NCBI GenBank assembly: GCA_026126065.1
Contig: JAHCJY010000001.1
Location: 372,001 to 436,000 of the forward strand
DNA: 64,000 nt
Source of the DNA: Bauldia sp.
GTDB taxonomy: Bacteria > Pseudomonadota > Alphaproteobacteria > Rhizobiales > Kaistiaceae
Direction of reading: 5' to 3'
Shown here: piece after piece, positions 24,984 through 34,344 of the stretch
Numbering within the stretch: the first letter of the stretch is position 1
Layout of the letters: each line of letters begins with the position of its first letter
The notes under the pieces: model-generated
Database searches by the model: none
The model's input: only the letters and a program-made list of their open reading frames with translations
What the model was told of the DNA's origin: nothing
Program-made: the position numbers and the translations under genes

Positions 24984-26672
24984 ATGACAAACGTTCTGCA
25001 TCGCGCGCTCCGGCCACTTCGGGTCGTCCGCCTTGGCCGGGCCCTTGCCGCTGCCCTTTGCCTGAGCCTCCTTGCCGTCGTCGCCCCCGCCTTCGCTCAG
25101 GACGAACCGGATGACGCCGCGCTCCGCGCGCTCGTCCAGGAGTTCGTCGGCGCCGAGGGCAATTACCGGGACACCAGCGCGATCGTCGACCGGATCGCCG
25201 CGCTCGCCGATCCGGGTGGTGTGTCCGTCCTGAACACACTCAACGCAGGCCGCCTCTACTTCCGCAATTCGGACCGCGTCGTCTTCGCCGGAACCGATCT
25301 CGGTGCGACGCTCACGATGGCCGACCCGGTAACCGGCGAGGCGCTAGGCGAAGTCGTCAAGCGCGAAGCGACGGCGATCCGCGTCAACAATGCCGTTCGC
25401 CGCTCGATCCGCACCGCGATGAGCAGCCTCACGCTGCTCTCGCCGGATCGTGCGACCCGCCTCTCCGCGGCGCAAACGATCTTCACGAACCGCGATGCCA
25501 CCAACCTTCCGCTCCTCGAAGAGGCGATAGCGGAGGAGACGAACGCCGGCGTCCTTCGCGTCATGCAGCAGGCGCGGGCGGCGATCATCGTCGCCAATGC
25601 AGACATTCCCGAGGAGGAGCGCATCGCAGCCGTCGCGGTGCTGTCCGACCGCGGCGACCAGGCCGCGCTCAACGTGTTGCGCCAGCTCGCGGCCGGCGAA
25701 GGCGCGGTCGCGGAGGCGGCCGAGCGCGGGGTCTCGCGCATCGAGACGGCGCAGATCTTCTGGGGCATAGGCCAGAACCTGTGGTTCGGCATTTCGCTCG
25801 GCTCGGTCCTGCTCCTTGCCGCCGTCGGCCTTGCCATCACCTTCGGCGTGATGGGCGTCATCAACATGGCCCATGGCGAGATGGTCATGATCGGCGCCTA
25901 CACGGTGTTCGTCGTCCAGGACATCATCCGCGCCTCCGGCAATGCGGGTCTGATCGAGTGGGCCCTGCCGATCGCTATTCCGATCGCGTTCCTCGTCACG
26001 GCGGGTATCGGCATGGGTATCGAGCGCGGCGTGATCCGGTGGCTCTACGGACGGCCGCTCGAAACGCTGCTCGCGACGTTCGGCATCTCGCTCGCCCTGC
26101 AGCAGGCCGCGCGCTCGATCTTCGGGTCGAGCAACGTGCTCGTCAGCAGCCCGTCCTGGATGTCGGGCTCGTTCTCGGTCGGCCAGCTCAACTTCAACTA
26201 CAGCCGCGTCTACATCCTCCTGTTCGCCATCATGGTGTTCATGGCGCTGATCCTCGTGCTGCGCCGCACGGCGCTCGGCCTTCAGATGCGCGCGGTCACG
26301 CAGAACCGGCGCATGGCGAGCGCCATGGGCATCCATACGCCGCGCGTCGACATGTTCACCTTCGGCCTTGGCTCCGGCATCGCAGGCCTTGCCGGCGTGG
26401 CGCTCAGCCAGATCGACAACGTGTCGGCCAATCTGGGCCAGGCCTACCTGGTCGATTCATTCATGGTCGTGGTGCTCGGCGGCGTCGGCAATCTGTGGGG
26501 CACGTTCGTCGGCGCCTTCGGTCTTGGCGTCACCAACAAGTTCCTCGAGCCCTACATCGGCCAGGGCGATGCGGTGATCGCCAAGATCATCGTGCTGGTC
26601 GCGATCATCGTCTTCATCCAATGGCGGCCGCGCGGCCTCTTCGCCCTCAAGGGCCGGGCAATCGAATCATGA
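24984..26672 (+). CDS. urtB: Urea ABC transporter permease UrtB
   Basis: A 562-residue protein. A signal-like N-terminus (GRALAAALCLSLLAVVAPAF) leads into a periplasmic helical domain of about 230 residues (DEPDDAALRALVQEFVGAEG onward) that is specific to UrtB. The LivH-type permease region follows from residue 265, with ITFGVMGVINMAHGEMVMIG and VVVLGGVGNLWGTFVGA. The start is ATG 24984; the longer frame overlaps the hairpin. It overlaps urtC by ATGA. With UrtC it forms the membrane channel for urea. Confidence 0.95.
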   Translation: MTNVLHRALRPLRVVRLGRALAAALCLSLLAVVAPAFAQDEPDDAALRALVQEFVGAEGNYRDTSAIVDRIAALADPGGVSVLNTLNAGRLYFRNSDRVVFAGTDLGATLTMADPVTGEALGEVVKREATAIRVNNAVRRSIRTAMSSLTLLSPDRATRLSAAQTIFTNRDATNLPLLEEAIAEETNAGVLRVMQQARAAIIVANADIPEEERIAAVAVLSDRGDQAALNVLRQLAAGEGAVAEAAERGVSRIETAQIFWGIGQNLWFGISLGSVLLLAAVGLAITFGVMGVINMAHGEMVMIGAYTVFVVQDIIRASGNAGLIEWALPIAIPIAFLVTAGIGMGIERGVIRWLYGRPLETLLATFGISLALQQAARSIFGSSNVLVSSPSWMSGSFSVGQLNFNYSRVYILLFAIMVFMALILVLRRTALGLQMRAVTQNRRMASAMGIHTPRVDMFTFGLGSGIAGLAGVALSQIDNVSANLGQAYLVDSFMVVVLGGVGNLWGTFVGAFGLGVTNKFLEPYIGQGDAVIAKIIVLVAIIVFIQWRPRGLFALKGRAIES

Positions 26673-28255
26673 TCGGTTCCTTCATCTTCCGCGGCATCGA
26701 CTGGCGCGCCGGCCTCGTCATCATCGGCCTGCTCGTGGTCGGCATCGGCGTGCCGCTCTCGGTCGGTTCGCCCAACTCGCCGTTCTGGCTGTCGACCAAC
26801 GACACGCTGCTGTACGGCAAGTATCTCTGCTACGCGCTCCTTGCCCTCTCGATCGGCCTGATCTGGGGCTATGGCGGCATCCTCTCGCTCGGCCACGGCG
26901 CGTTCTTCGCCATCGGCGGCTACGCGATGGGCATGTACCTGATGCGCGCGATCGGCACGCGCGGCGTCTATGGCAACCCGATCCTGCCGGACTTCATGGT
27001 GTTCCTGAACTGGAGCGAACTGCCGTGGTTCTGGCACGGCTTCGACCAGTTCTGGTTTGCCGCCATCATGATCGTGCTGGTCCCCGGGGCGCTGGCCTTC
27101 CTGTTCGGCTGGTTCGCCTTCCGCTCCCGCGTCACCGGCGTGTACCTGTCGATCATCACGCAGGCACTGACCTACGCGCTCTACCTCCTGTTCCTGCGCA
27201 ACGCGACGGCGGTCGGCGGCAACAACGGCTTCACCGACTTCAAGGATATCCTCGGCGTACCGGTCGGCGCGCCCGACACGCGCGGCTGGCTGTTCGGCGC
27301 GTCGGCGATCGCGCTGGCGATCGGCTACTGGATCTGCCGTTCGGTGATCTTCTCGAAGTACGGCAAGGTGATCGTCGCGGTACGCGACGCGGAGAGCCGC
27401 ACGCGCTTCCTCGGCTACCGCGTCGACCGGTACAAGACCTTCCTGTTCACGCTGTCCGCCTGCATGGCCGGCGTCGCGGGCGCGCTCTACGTGCCGCAGG
27501 TCGGCATCATCAATCCGGGCGAACTGTCGCCCCTGAAGTCGATCGAGGCGGTGGTCTGGGTCGCCGTGGGCGGCCGCGGCACGCTGGTCGGGCCGATGCT
27601 CGGCGGTGTGCTGGTCAACGCGTTCAAGACCTACTTCACCGGCGGCGCGAGTCAGCCCTACTGGGTGGTGGCCATCCTTCCGGCGCTTGGTCTCCTCCTG
27701 CTTCTGGTCCTCTACCGCGCCTCGCTGGGCTGGCTGAAGGTGCTCGCGGGAGCCGCGGCCGGCGCCGCCATCGCCGCGCTGGGGCTGCTGTGGTCCGATG
27801 GCTGGGCATTCCCGGCGCCAGGCGTCCGCTTCGTCGGCGGCCTCCTGTCGGCGGAGTCCTGGGGGTGGACGGTCGCGGCCGTGGCGATCATCGCCTGGCT
27901 CGTCCTCAACAAGAACAAGTACGTTGCCGGCGCGATCTTCGGCGCCTTCCTCTGCCGGCTGCTCGTCGAGCCGAACGACATGATCGCGCTCGCGCCGAAC
28001 TGGCCGTACTTCCTTGGCGCCGTCTTCATCGGGGTCACGCTCCTCCTGCCGCGCGGCATCGTCGGCACCATCGCCTATGGCTGGAACGCGTGGCGCGCCC
28101 GGCGCGCCTCGATCGAAGCCCAGGAGGGTCGTGACGCCGACCTGACCGATCCCGAACCGGCCAGGATCGACCCGGAAAGCGCCGCGAAGGACACCACAAC
28201 TCCCGAGACCGCGAGCCCGCCGCCCGGCGCGGTCGCCCAGCAGGCGTCGAGTTAG
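26669..28255 (+). CDS. urtC: Urea ABC transporter permease UrtC, enlarged
   Basis: A 528-residue LivM-type permease, clearly longer than the 360-390 residues usual for UrtC. The family core is intact: SIGLIWGYGGILSLGHGAFF, NNGFTDFKDILG, AVRDAESRTRFLGYRVDRYK and EAVVWVAVGGRGTLVGPMLG. Between PYWVVAILPALGLLLLLVLY (about residue 330) and the usual last TM, WPYFLGAVFIGVTLLLPRGI, there are about 100 extra residues with three or four additional membrane segments. The C-terminal 55 residues are a Glu/Asp/Pro-rich tail. The frame is continuous with no sign of a sequencing error. Confidence 0.93.
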   Translation: MIGSFIFRGIDWRAGLVIIGLLVVGIGVPLSVGSPNSPFWLSTNDTLLYGKYLCYALLALSIGLIWGYGGILSLGHGAFFAIGGYAMGMYLMRAIGTRGVYGNPILPDFMVFLNWSELPWFWHGFDQFWFAAIMIVLVPGALAFLFGWFAFRSRVTGVYLSIITQALTYALYLLFLRNATAVGGNNGFTDFKDILGVPVGAPDTRGWLFGASAIALAIGYWICRSVIFSKYGKVIVAVRDAESRTRFLGYRVDRYKTFLFTLSACMAGVAGALYVPQVGIINPGELSPLKSIEAVVWVAVGGRGTLVGPMLGGVLVNAFKTYFTGGASQPYWVVAILPALGLLLLLVLYRASLGWLKVLAGAAAGAAIAALGLLWSDGWAFPAPGVRFVGGLLSAESWGWTVAAVAIIAWLVLNKNKYVAGAIFGAFLCRLLVEPNDMIALAPNWPYFLGAVFIGVTLLLPRGIVGTIAYGWNAWRARRASIEAQEGRDADLTDPEPARIDPESAAKDTTTPETASPPPGAVAQQASS

Positions 28256-28257
28256 AG

Positions 28258-29007
28258 ATGGCAGGCAAGGACGGCTCTATCCTTTACCTCGACGGCGTCA
28301 CCGTCAGCTTCGATGGATTCCGCGCGCTCAACTCGCTCTCGCTCATCCTCGATCGCGGCGAGATGCGCGCCATCATCGGCCCCAATGGCGCCGGGAAGAC
28401 CACGATGATGGACGTCATCACCGGCAAGACGCGGCCGGATTCCGGCGAGGTCCTCTTCAACGGCTCGATCGACCTCACCAAGCTCGACGAGGCGGCGACG
28501 GCCCAACTCGGCATCGGGCGGAAGTTCCAGAAGCCGACCGTGTTCGAGAGTCAGACCGTGCGGGACAATCTCGAACTCGCGCTCGCCGGCAAGCGCGGGG
28601 TGTTCTCGACGCTGTTCCATCGCCGGACGAAGGCGGAGAGCGACCGACTCGACGAGATTCTCGCTACCATCCGCATGACGGACAGGCAGAAGACACTGGC
28701 GGCCTATCTCAGCCACGGCCAGAAGCAGTGGCTCGAGATCGGCATGCTCCTGGCGCAGGAGCCGGAGGTGCTGCTCGTGGACGAGCCGGCCGCCGGCATG
28801 ACCGACGCGGAGACCGAGCAGACGGGCATCCTGCTGCGCGAGATCGCCAAGACGAAGTCCGTGGTCGTCGTCGAGCACGACATGGGCTTCGTGAAGGGCC
28901 TCGACGTGAAGGTGACCGTCCTCCACGAGGGGTCGGTGCTTTCCGAAGGGTCGTTCGACCACGTTTCCGCCGACCCGCGGGTCATTGAGGTCTATCTCGG
29001 CCGATGA
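28258..29007 (+). CDS. urtD: Urea ABC transporter ATPase UrtD
   Basis: A 249-residue ATPase. The Walker A is GPNGAGKTT, the Walker B is LLVDEPAAGMTD and the signature region is LSHGQKQW, the variant typical of UrtD. The phrase GIGRKFQKPTVFESQTVRDN is diagnostic for UrtD among branched-chain-type ATPases. It powers UrtBC with UrtE. It starts 2 bp after urtC and overlaps urtE by ATGA. Confidence 0.97.
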   Translation: MAGKDGSILYLDGVTVSFDGFRALNSLSLILDRGEMRAIIGPNGAGKTTMMDVITGKTRPDSGEVLFNGSIDLTKLDEAATAQLGIGRKFQKPTVFESQTVRDNLELALAGKRGVFSTLFHRRTKAESDRLDEILATIRMTDRQKTLAAYLSHGQKQWLEIGMLLAQEPEVLLVDEPAAGMTDAETEQTGILLREIAKTKSVVVVEHDMGFVKGLDVKVTVLHEGSVLSEGSFDHVSADPRVIEVYLGR

Positions 29008-29801
29008 GCGACATCACCATCACACCGGCCGCCGAGCCGGCCGCACCACCGCCCGCGACGGCCTTTTCGGCGCCGCCGGCATCGGCCATCGTCAAGGGTC
29101 ATTCCGTGCTCGCGGTCGAGGGGGTCGACCTCCATTACGGCGCGGCACAGGCGCTGCGAAAAGTCTCGATCGGCGCCGAGAGCGGCAAGATCACGTGCCT
29201 CCTCGGTCGCAACGGCGTGGGGAAGTCGAGCCTCCTGCGCGCCATCGTCGGCATCCAGCCGATCTCGGGCGGGCGCATCATGTGGGAGGGCGAGCCGCTC
29301 GGTACGCTGCCGCCGCATGCACGTGCCCATCGCGGCATCGGCTACGTGCCGCAGGGGCGCGAGATCTTCTCGCTGCTCTCGGTCCGCGAGAACCTCGAGA
29401 CCGGCTATGCCACCGCGCCGCGCGGCGACCGAAACGTACCGGACTACGTCTTCGACCTGTTCCCGGTGCTGAAGTCGATGCTGCGGCGCCGCGGCGGCGA
29501 CCTGTCGGGCGGCCAGCAGCAGCAGCTTGCCATCGGCCGGGCGCTGGTGACGCGGCCGCGGCTTCTCGTCCTCGACGAGCCGACCGAAGGCATCCAGCCG
29601 TCGATCATCAAAGACATCGGACGCGCCATCATCTTCCTGAAGGAGAAGCTCAACATGGCGGTGCTCCTTGTGGAACAGTACCTCGACTTCGCCCGCGAGC
29701 TGGCGGACACTGTCGCCATCATGGACCGCGGCAAGGTGGTCTTCTCGGGGCCCGCGGCCGATCTCGACAGAGACGATGTTCGCCGTCATCTCACGGTCTG
29801 A
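29004..29801 (+). CDS. urtE: Urea ABC transporter ATPase UrtE
   Basis: A 265-residue ATPase. The Walker A is GRNGVGKSS, the signature is LSGGQQQQLAIGRAL, the Walker B is LLVLDEPTEGIQPSI and the Q-loop area is YVPQGREIFSLLSVRENL. The GRNGVGKSS P-loop and DEPTEGIQ are diagnostic for UrtE. About 33 extra N-terminal residues are Ala/Pro-rich and probably disordered; they are unusual for the family. The 3' end overlaps ureD by 26 bp, tying transport and urease assembly into one transcript. Confidence 0.97.
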   Translation: MSDITITPAAEPAAPPPATAFSAPPASAIVKGHSVLAVEGVDLHYGAAQALRKVSIGAESGKITCLLGRNGVGKSSLLRAIVGIQPISGGRIMWEGEPLGTLPPHARAHRGIGYVPQGREIFSLLSVRENLETGYATAPRGDRNVPDYVFDLFPVLKSMLRRRGGDLSGGQQQQLAIGRALVTRPRLLVLDEPTEGIQPSIIKDIGRAIIFLKEKLNMAVLLVEQYLDFARELADTVAIMDRGKVVFSGPAADLDRDDVRRHLTV

Positions 29802-30615
29802 CCCCGAAACGCATCCGGTCCCGCTGCAGCGGGCGCGCGGCGAGGCGCGCGTCTCGTTCGTCACGACGCCGCGCGGCACCATGCTGGGGCAGCTTTTCCA
29901 GGACGGCGCGGCCAAGATCAGGCTGCCGAAGACGTTTGGCCCGGACGCCGAGGCGATCCTCATCAACAGCGCGGGCGGTCTCACCGGCGGCGACCAGCTG
30001 GGCTTTGCCGTCGATGTCGGCGCGAACGCGAGCGCGGTCGTCACCACGCAGGCCTGCGAAAAAGTCTATCGCAGCCTCGGCGGACCGGCCGAGATGGCCG
30101 TCCGGCTCAAGGTCGGCCCGGGCGGGCGGCTCGACTGGCTGCCGCAGGAGACGATCCTGTTCGACCGCGCCGACCTCAGGCGCCGGGTCGATGTCGATTT
30201 GGCGCCGGCATCGCGATTCCTTGCCGTCGAGGCCGTCATCTTCGGCCGCCGCGCGATGGGCGAGGCCGTCGAGGAAGGCGGCCTGCACGATCGCTGGCGC
30301 ATCCGCCAGGCCGACCGGCTGATTCACGCCGACGACATCCGCATGTCGGGCGCGATCACGGCCCTCGGGCAGCGCGCCGCGGTGCTCGCCGGCGCGGGCG
30401 CGATGGCGACCCTCCTCTATGTCGGCGACGACGCGGACCGCCACACCGATGCAGTTCGGCTTGCGCTCGGCGACCGCGGCGGGGCGAGCGCGTGGAACGG
30501 CAAGCTGGTCGCCCGCCTCGTCGCCGACGACGGTCTCGAGCTGCGGCGCCATCTCATCCCCGCGATCATGGCGCTCCGCGCCGGCCGGCCGCTTCCGAAG
30601 GCCTGGCAGCTCTGA
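29776..30615 (+). CDS. ureD: Urease accessory protein UreD
   Basis: A 279-residue scaffold protein (also called UreH) that binds apo-urease and, with UreF and UreG, delivers nickel. Conserved stretches are [40 protein letters not shown] and [12 protein letters not shown]. The start ATG 29776 lies inside urtE; the longer frame upstream is in the urtE shadow. The length is normal for alphaproteobacteria. Confidence 0.95.
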   Translation: MFAVISRSDPETHPVPLQRARGEARVSFVTTPRGTMLGQLFQDGAAKIRLPKTFGPDAEAILINSAGGLTGGDQLGFAVDVGANASAVVTTQACEKVYRSLGGPAEMAVRLKVGPGGRLDWLPQETILFDRADLRRRVDVDLAPASRFLAVEAVIFGRRAMGEAVEEGGLHDRWRIRQADRLIHADDIRMSGAITALGQRAAVLAGAGAMATLLYVGDDADRHTDAVRLALGDRGGASAWNGKLVARLVADDGLELRRHLIPAIMALRAGRPLPKAWQL

Positions 30616-30628
30616 GGACCAATCCGAC

Positions 30629-30931
30629 ATGAACCTGACGTCCCGCGAAAAGGACAAGCTCCTCATCGCCATGGCGGCCATTGTCGCCCGCCGGCGGCTC
30701 GAGCGCGGCGTGCGGCTGAACTATCCGGAGGCGATCGCGCTGATCTCGGACTTCGTGATGGAAGGCGCCCGCGACGGACGGCGCGTCGCCGACCTGATGG
30801 ACGCGGGCGCCACGGTGCTCAGCCGCGAGCAGGTCATGGAGGGCGTTGCCGACATGATTCATGACGTCCAGGTCGAAGCGACATTCCCGGACGGGACGAA
30901 ACTCGTCACGGTCCACAACCCGATTCGCTAG
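30629..30931 (+). CDS. ureA: Urease subunit gamma
   Basis: A 100-residue small urease subunit of normal length. It begins [20 protein letters not shown] and contains [38 protein letters not shown] and [18 protein letters not shown]. It packs with UreB and UreC in the (UreABC)3 complex that hydrolyses urea to ammonia and carbamate. GAGGA lies about 10 bases before the ATG. It begins 13 bp after ureD. Confidence 0.97.
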   Translation: MNLTSREKDKLLIAMAAIVARRRLERGVRLNYPEAIALISDFVMEGARDGRRVADLMDAGATVLSREQVMEGVADMIHDVQVEATFPDGTKLVTVHNPIR

Positions 30932-30939
30932 GGGAAACC

Positions 30940-31269
30940 ATGTCGATCATTCCCGGTCCGATGATCCCCGGCCTCGTCTATCCGGCGGAAGCGCCGGACA
31001 TCGAGATCAACGCCGGCGCGCCGACCGTGACGCTGCTTGTCGCCAACACCGGCGACCGGCCGGTCCAGGTCGGGTCGCACTACCATTTCTATGAGACCAA
31101 TCCGTATCTCTCCTTCGACCGCGAAAGAGCGCGGGGCATGCGGCTCGATATCGCCTCCGGCACCGCGGTCCGCTTCGAGCCGGGCCAGAGCCGCGAGGTG
31201 ACGCTCGTGCCGTTTGGCGGCAAGCGCGAGGTCTGGGGCTTCAACCAGAAGGTCATGGGCGGCCTGTAA
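30940..31269 (+). CDS. ureB: Urease subunit beta
   Basis: A 109-residue urease beta subunit with a typical [13 protein letters not shown] motif, [20 protein letters not shown] and [10 protein letters not shown] at the end. It is the structural partner of UreA and UreC. The normal next gene would be ureC within a few bases. Here 794 bp carrying a toxin-antitoxin pair intervene, and the first GTAAGG of the repeat array overlaps the ureB stop codon. Confidence 0.97.
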   Translation: MSIIPGPMIPGLVYPAEAPDIEINAGAPTVTLLVANTGDRPVQVGSHYHFYETNPYLSFDRERARGMRLDIASGTAVRFEPGQSREVTLVPFGGKREVWGFNQKVMGGL

Positions 31270-31329
31270 GGCAACATTGGCGTATCCTTACGTTCTTGCT
31301 ATATGTAAGGAAAGACGCAGGATGTAAGG
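31266..31329 (+). promoter_or_regulatory. Promoter and four-copy GTAAGG operator array of the AbrB/VapC pair
   Basis: GTAAGG occurs at 31266, inverted as CCTTAC at 31286, and again at 31305 and 31324, so the starts are 20, 19 and 19 bp apart (about two helical turns). The inner two form the dyad CCTTAC-N13-GTAAGG. A promoter TTGGCG (31277-31282), 17 bp, TATATG (31300-31305) lies under the array. The layout is what is expected for cooperative antitoxin autoregulation. The last copy abuts the ribosome binding site AAGGAGG. Confidence 0.75.
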
Positions 31330-31337
31330 AGGAAGCC

Positions 31338-31661
31338 ATGCCGCACTACGAAACCAAGATGAGTTCGAAGGGGCAGATCACCATACCCGCAGAGGTGCGG
31401 GCGGAGTTTCGACTGAAGGAGGGCGACATCGTCGACTTCTACGTCGATCCGCTCGATCGTCGGATTCAGGTCATCGCGCGGAACGGCAAAATGGCCGAGC
31501 TACGGGGCATTCTTGCGAAGCCTGGCCAGCGCGCCCTTACGATCGAGGAGATTGACGAGGGGATTGGCGAATACCTGCACGAGAAGCATGAACGAATCCG
31601 ACTGGAGGGCAGCCAACCCCACGATGCCCCGAAGACACGCGGCCGGAAGGCGGCGGGATGA
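31338..31661 (+). CDS. AbrB/SpoVT-type antitoxin (VapB role)
   Basis: A 107-residue protein. The N-terminal swapped-hairpin AbrB domain (residues 1-45) shows KMSSKGQITIPAEVRAEFRL and GDIVDFYVDP. The C-terminal tail is acidic then basic (IEEIDEGIGEYLHEKHER) and would bind the toxin. The strong ribosome binding site AAGGAGG lies 7 bases before ATG 31338. It overlaps the PIN toxin gene by ATGA, and it should repress its own promoter at the GTAAGG array. The pair is inserted between ureB and ureC. Confidence 0.9.
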   Translation: MPHYETKMSSKGQITIPAEVRAEFRLKEGDIVDFYVDPLDRRIQVIARNGKMAELRGILAKPGQRALTIEEIDEGIGEYLHEKHERIRLEGSQPHDAPKTRGRKAAG

Positions 31662-32062
31662 TCGGCATCGATTCGAACATTCTGGTTCGGCTCTTCATCG
31701 AAGACGATCGGGAGCAAGCAGAAGCGGTCGTCGAGCTCTTTGCCAAGAACGGTCCACGCTCGATTCGCGTCTCGCAGGTTGTTATGGCCGAGACGGTCTG
31801 GGCGCTTCGGCGGAGCTATGGCAGGGACAAGACCAGCGTCGTTGCCGCGCTGCTTCTTCTCTTCGGCCGTGAGGAACTGGTGTTCGAGGGCAGAAGCACT
31901 CTGCTAGCAGCCCTCGAACGGTACCAGCGCGGCAATGCGGACTTTGCCGACTACCTGATCGCCGCTTCGAATATCGACGCCGGCGCCGTTCCGACATTCA
32001 CCTTCGACCGGAAAGCATCGACGCAGCCCGGCTTTGCCAGGCTGCCCACCAGGACCAACTGA
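31658..32062 (+). CDS. PIN-domain ribonuclease toxin (VapC-like)
   Basis: A 134-residue PIN-domain RNase. The acidic catalytic residues are visible as Asp in [13 protein letters not shown], Glu in [11 protein letters not shown], Asp in ADFADYLIA and Asp in TFDRKA. VapC toxins cut specific RNAs when the labile antitoxin is lost. It is translationally coupled to the AbrB-type antitoxin. The stop is at 32060-32062 and ureC starts at 32064, so any read-through from the toxin promoter also transcribes ureC and the nickel-loading genes. Confidence 0.92.
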   Translation: MIGIDSNILVRLFIEDDREQAEAVVELFAKNGPRSIRVSQVVMAETVWALRRSYGRDKTSVVAALLLLFGREELVFEGRSTLLAALERYQRGNADFADYLIAASNIDAGAVPTFTFDRKASTQPGFARLPTRTN

Positions 32063-32063
32063 C

Positions 32064-33776
32064 ATGCCCGCGCGCATCCCGCGTCCCCACTACGCCGCCA
32101 TGTTCGGCCCGACGGTCGGCGACCGCGTCCGGCTCGCCGATACCGATCTCCTCATCGAGGTGGAGAAGGACTTCACCACCTATGGCGAGGAGGTGAAGTT
32201 CGGCGGCGGAAAGGTCATCCGCGACGGCATGGGGCAGAGCCAGGTCGGGCGCGCGGCGGGTGCGGTCGACACCGTCATCACCAACGCGCTGATCGTCGAC
32301 CACAGCGGCATCTACAAGGCCGATATCGGCCTCAAGGACGGCCTCATCGCCGGGATCGGCAAGGCCGGCAACCCGGACACGCAGCCGGGCGTGACGATCA
32401 TCGTCGGCCCGGGCACCGAGGCGATCGCGGGCGAGGGGAAGATCGTCACCGCGGGCGCCATCGACAGCCACATCCACTTCATCTCGCCGCAGCAGATCGA
32501 GGAGGCGCTCAACTCCGGCGTCACGACGATGATCGGCGGCGGCACGGGGCCGGCGACCGGCACGAACGCGACGACGGCAACGCCGGGCGCATTTCATCTT
32601 GCGCGGATGATCCAGGCCGCCGACGCCTTCCCGATGAACCTTGCCTTCGCCGGCAAGGGCAACGCGTCGCGGCCGGAGGGACTCGTCGAGCAGGTGCTGG
32701 CCGGTGCGTCGTGCCTGAAGCTGCACGAGGACTGGGGGACGACGCCGGCGGCGATCGATTGCTGCCTTTCGGTGGCGGACGAGTACGACGTGCAGGTGAT
32801 GATCCACACCGACACGCTCAATGAATCCGGCTTCGTCGAGCACACGGTGGACGCCTTCAAGGGCCGGACGATCCACGCCTTCCACACCGAAGGCGCCGGC
32901 GGTGGTCATGCGCCGGACATCATCAAGATCTGCGGCCAGCCGAACGTCCTGCCGTCATCGACCAATCCGACGCGGCCCTACACGGTGAACACGCTCGACG
33001 AGCATCTCGACATGCTCATGGTGTGCCACCACCTCGACCCGACGATCCACGAGGACATCGCGTTCGCCGAAAGCCGCATCCGCCGCGAGACGATCGCGGC
33101 CGAGGACATTCTCCACGACATCGGCGCGTTCTCGATCATCGCCTCGGACAGCCAGGCGATGGGTCGGGTCGGCGAGGTCGTGATCCGGACCTTCCAGACG
33201 GCGCACAAGATGCGCGTGCAGCGCGGCCGGCTCTCCGAGGAGCGCGGCGAGAACGACAATTTCCGGGTCAAGCGCTACATCGCCAAGGTCACCATCAATC
33301 CCGCGATCGCGCACGGGCTGTCGGAGCACATCGGGTCCGTCGAAGTCGGCAAGCGCGCCGACCTCGTGATTTGGGATCCGGCGTTCTTTGGCGTGAAGCC
33401 CGACCTCGTCCTTCTCGGCGGCACGATCGCGGCGGCGCTGATGGGCGACCCCAATGCCTCCATCCCGACGCCGCAGCCGATCCACTACCGGCCGATGTTC
33501 GGCGCCTTCGGACGGTCCACGTCGCAGTCGGCGGTGACGTTCGTCTCGCAGGCCTCGCTCGATGCCGGCATCCGCGGGTCGCTGGGCGTGGCCAAGACGC
33601 TGCTGCCGGTCCGCAACACCCGCGGCGGCATCTCGAAGGCATCGATGGTCCATAATTCGGCGACGCCCGTGATGGAGGTCGATCCGGAGACATACGAGGT
33701 CTACGCCGACGGCCAGCTCCTCACCTGCGAGCCGGCGCCGTTCCTGCCGATGGCGCAGCGCTATTTCTTGTTCTGA
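32064..33776 (+). CDS. ureC: Urease subunit alpha (catalytic)
   Basis: A 570-residue catalytic subunit of normal length. Nickel ligands and catalytic residues are visible: His pair in [10 protein letters not shown], carbamylated Lys in CLKLHEDWG, His in [10 protein letters not shown] and [14 protein letters not shown], catalytic His in MVCHHLDP, and Asp in [11 protein letters not shown]. The start is ATG 32064, one base after the toxin stop, with no obvious strong ribosome binding site of its own (GGACCAACTGAC precedes it), so translation may depend on coupling to vapC. It hydrolyses urea imported by UrtABCDE. Confidence 0.97.
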   Translation: MPARIPRPHYAAMFGPTVGDRVRLADTDLLIEVEKDFTTYGEEVKFGGGKVIRDGMGQSQVGRAAGAVDTVITNALIVDHSGIYKADIGLKDGLIAGIGKAGNPDTQPGVTIIVGPGTEAIAGEGKIVTAGAIDSHIHFISPQQIEEALNSGVTTMIGGGTGPATGTNATTATPGAFHLARMIQAADAFPMNLAFAGKGNASRPEGLVEQVLAGASCLKLHEDWGTTPAAIDCCLSVADEYDVQVMIHTDTLNESGFVEHTVDAFKGRTIHAFHTEGAGGGHAPDIIKICGQPNVLPSSTNPTRPYTVNTLDEHLDMLMVCHHLDPTIHEDIAFAESRIRRETIAAEDILHDIGAFSIIASDSQAMGRVGEVVIRTFQTAHKMRVQRGRLSEERGENDNFRVKRYIAKVTINPAIAHGLSEHIGSVEVGKRADLVIWDPAFFGVKPDLVLLGGTIAAALMGDPNASIPTPQPIHYRPMFGAFGRSTSQSAVTFVSQASLDAGIRGSLGVAKTLLPVRNTRGGISKASMVHNSATPVMEVDPETYEVYADGQLLTCEPAPFLPMAQRYFLF

Positions 33777-33827
33777 CGGTGGGCCAAGTCTATCCTCGGG
33801 GCAGGGCCATGGCTCCAGGAGCCGCAT

Positions 33828-34331
33828 ATGAGCAACGATCCGGTGAGCGGTTTCGCCGAGCGTTCCCAGGCGGAACTCGACGGTCTCTACGAGCGGGATT
33901 TCTTCGCCTGGACGCAAGAACAGGCGCGGCTGTTGCGCGAGCGCCGTTTTGACGAACTCGATCTTCAGAACCTGATCGACGAGGTGGAATCGGTGGGGCG
34001 ATCGGAACGGCGCGAAATAGCAAGCCGCCTCGAAATCCTTCTCGCACATCTTCTGAAATGGAGATTCCAGCCGGGCTTGCGGACGCCGAGCTGGCGAAGG
34101 ACGATTCGAGATCAGCGGACGGAAATCCGCAGGGTTCTGAACGACAATCCCAGCCTTCGCTCGTTCCCTTCGGAGACGCTGAACCTGAGCTATGCTGCGG
34201 GATGTCACCGGGCAGCGGATGAGACCGGCATCGACGCGAGCCTTTTTCCCGAAGAGTGCCCGTTCACCATCGACCAGGTGCTGAACCACGAGTTTCTTCC
34301 GAAGGAAGTCGGGCTGTTGGACCAGTCCTGA
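33828..34331 (+). CDS. DUF29 family protein inside the urease operon
   Basis: A 167-residue DUF29 protein. Typical features are LYERDFFAWTQEQARLLRER, FDELDLQNLIDEVESVGRSE, LLAHLLKWRFQP and the C-terminal FTIDQVLNHEFLP. DUF29 proteins are common in cyanobacteria and alphaproteobacteria, often near mobile or toxin-antitoxin genes, and their role is unknown. It interrupts ureC-ureF, with a 51-bp spacer before and 13 bp after. Nothing suggests a role in urease maturation; transfer into the operon is more likely. Confidence 0.9.
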   Translation: MSNDPVSGFAERSQAELDGLYERDFFAWTQEQARLLRERRFDELDLQNLIDEVESVGRSERREIASRLEILLAHLLKWRFQPGLRTPSWRRTIRDQRTEIRRVLNDNPSLRSFPSETLNLSYAAGCHRAADETGIDASLFPEECPFTIDQVLNHEFLPKEVGLLDQS

Positions 34332-34344
34332 TGGCGCGCCCCTC

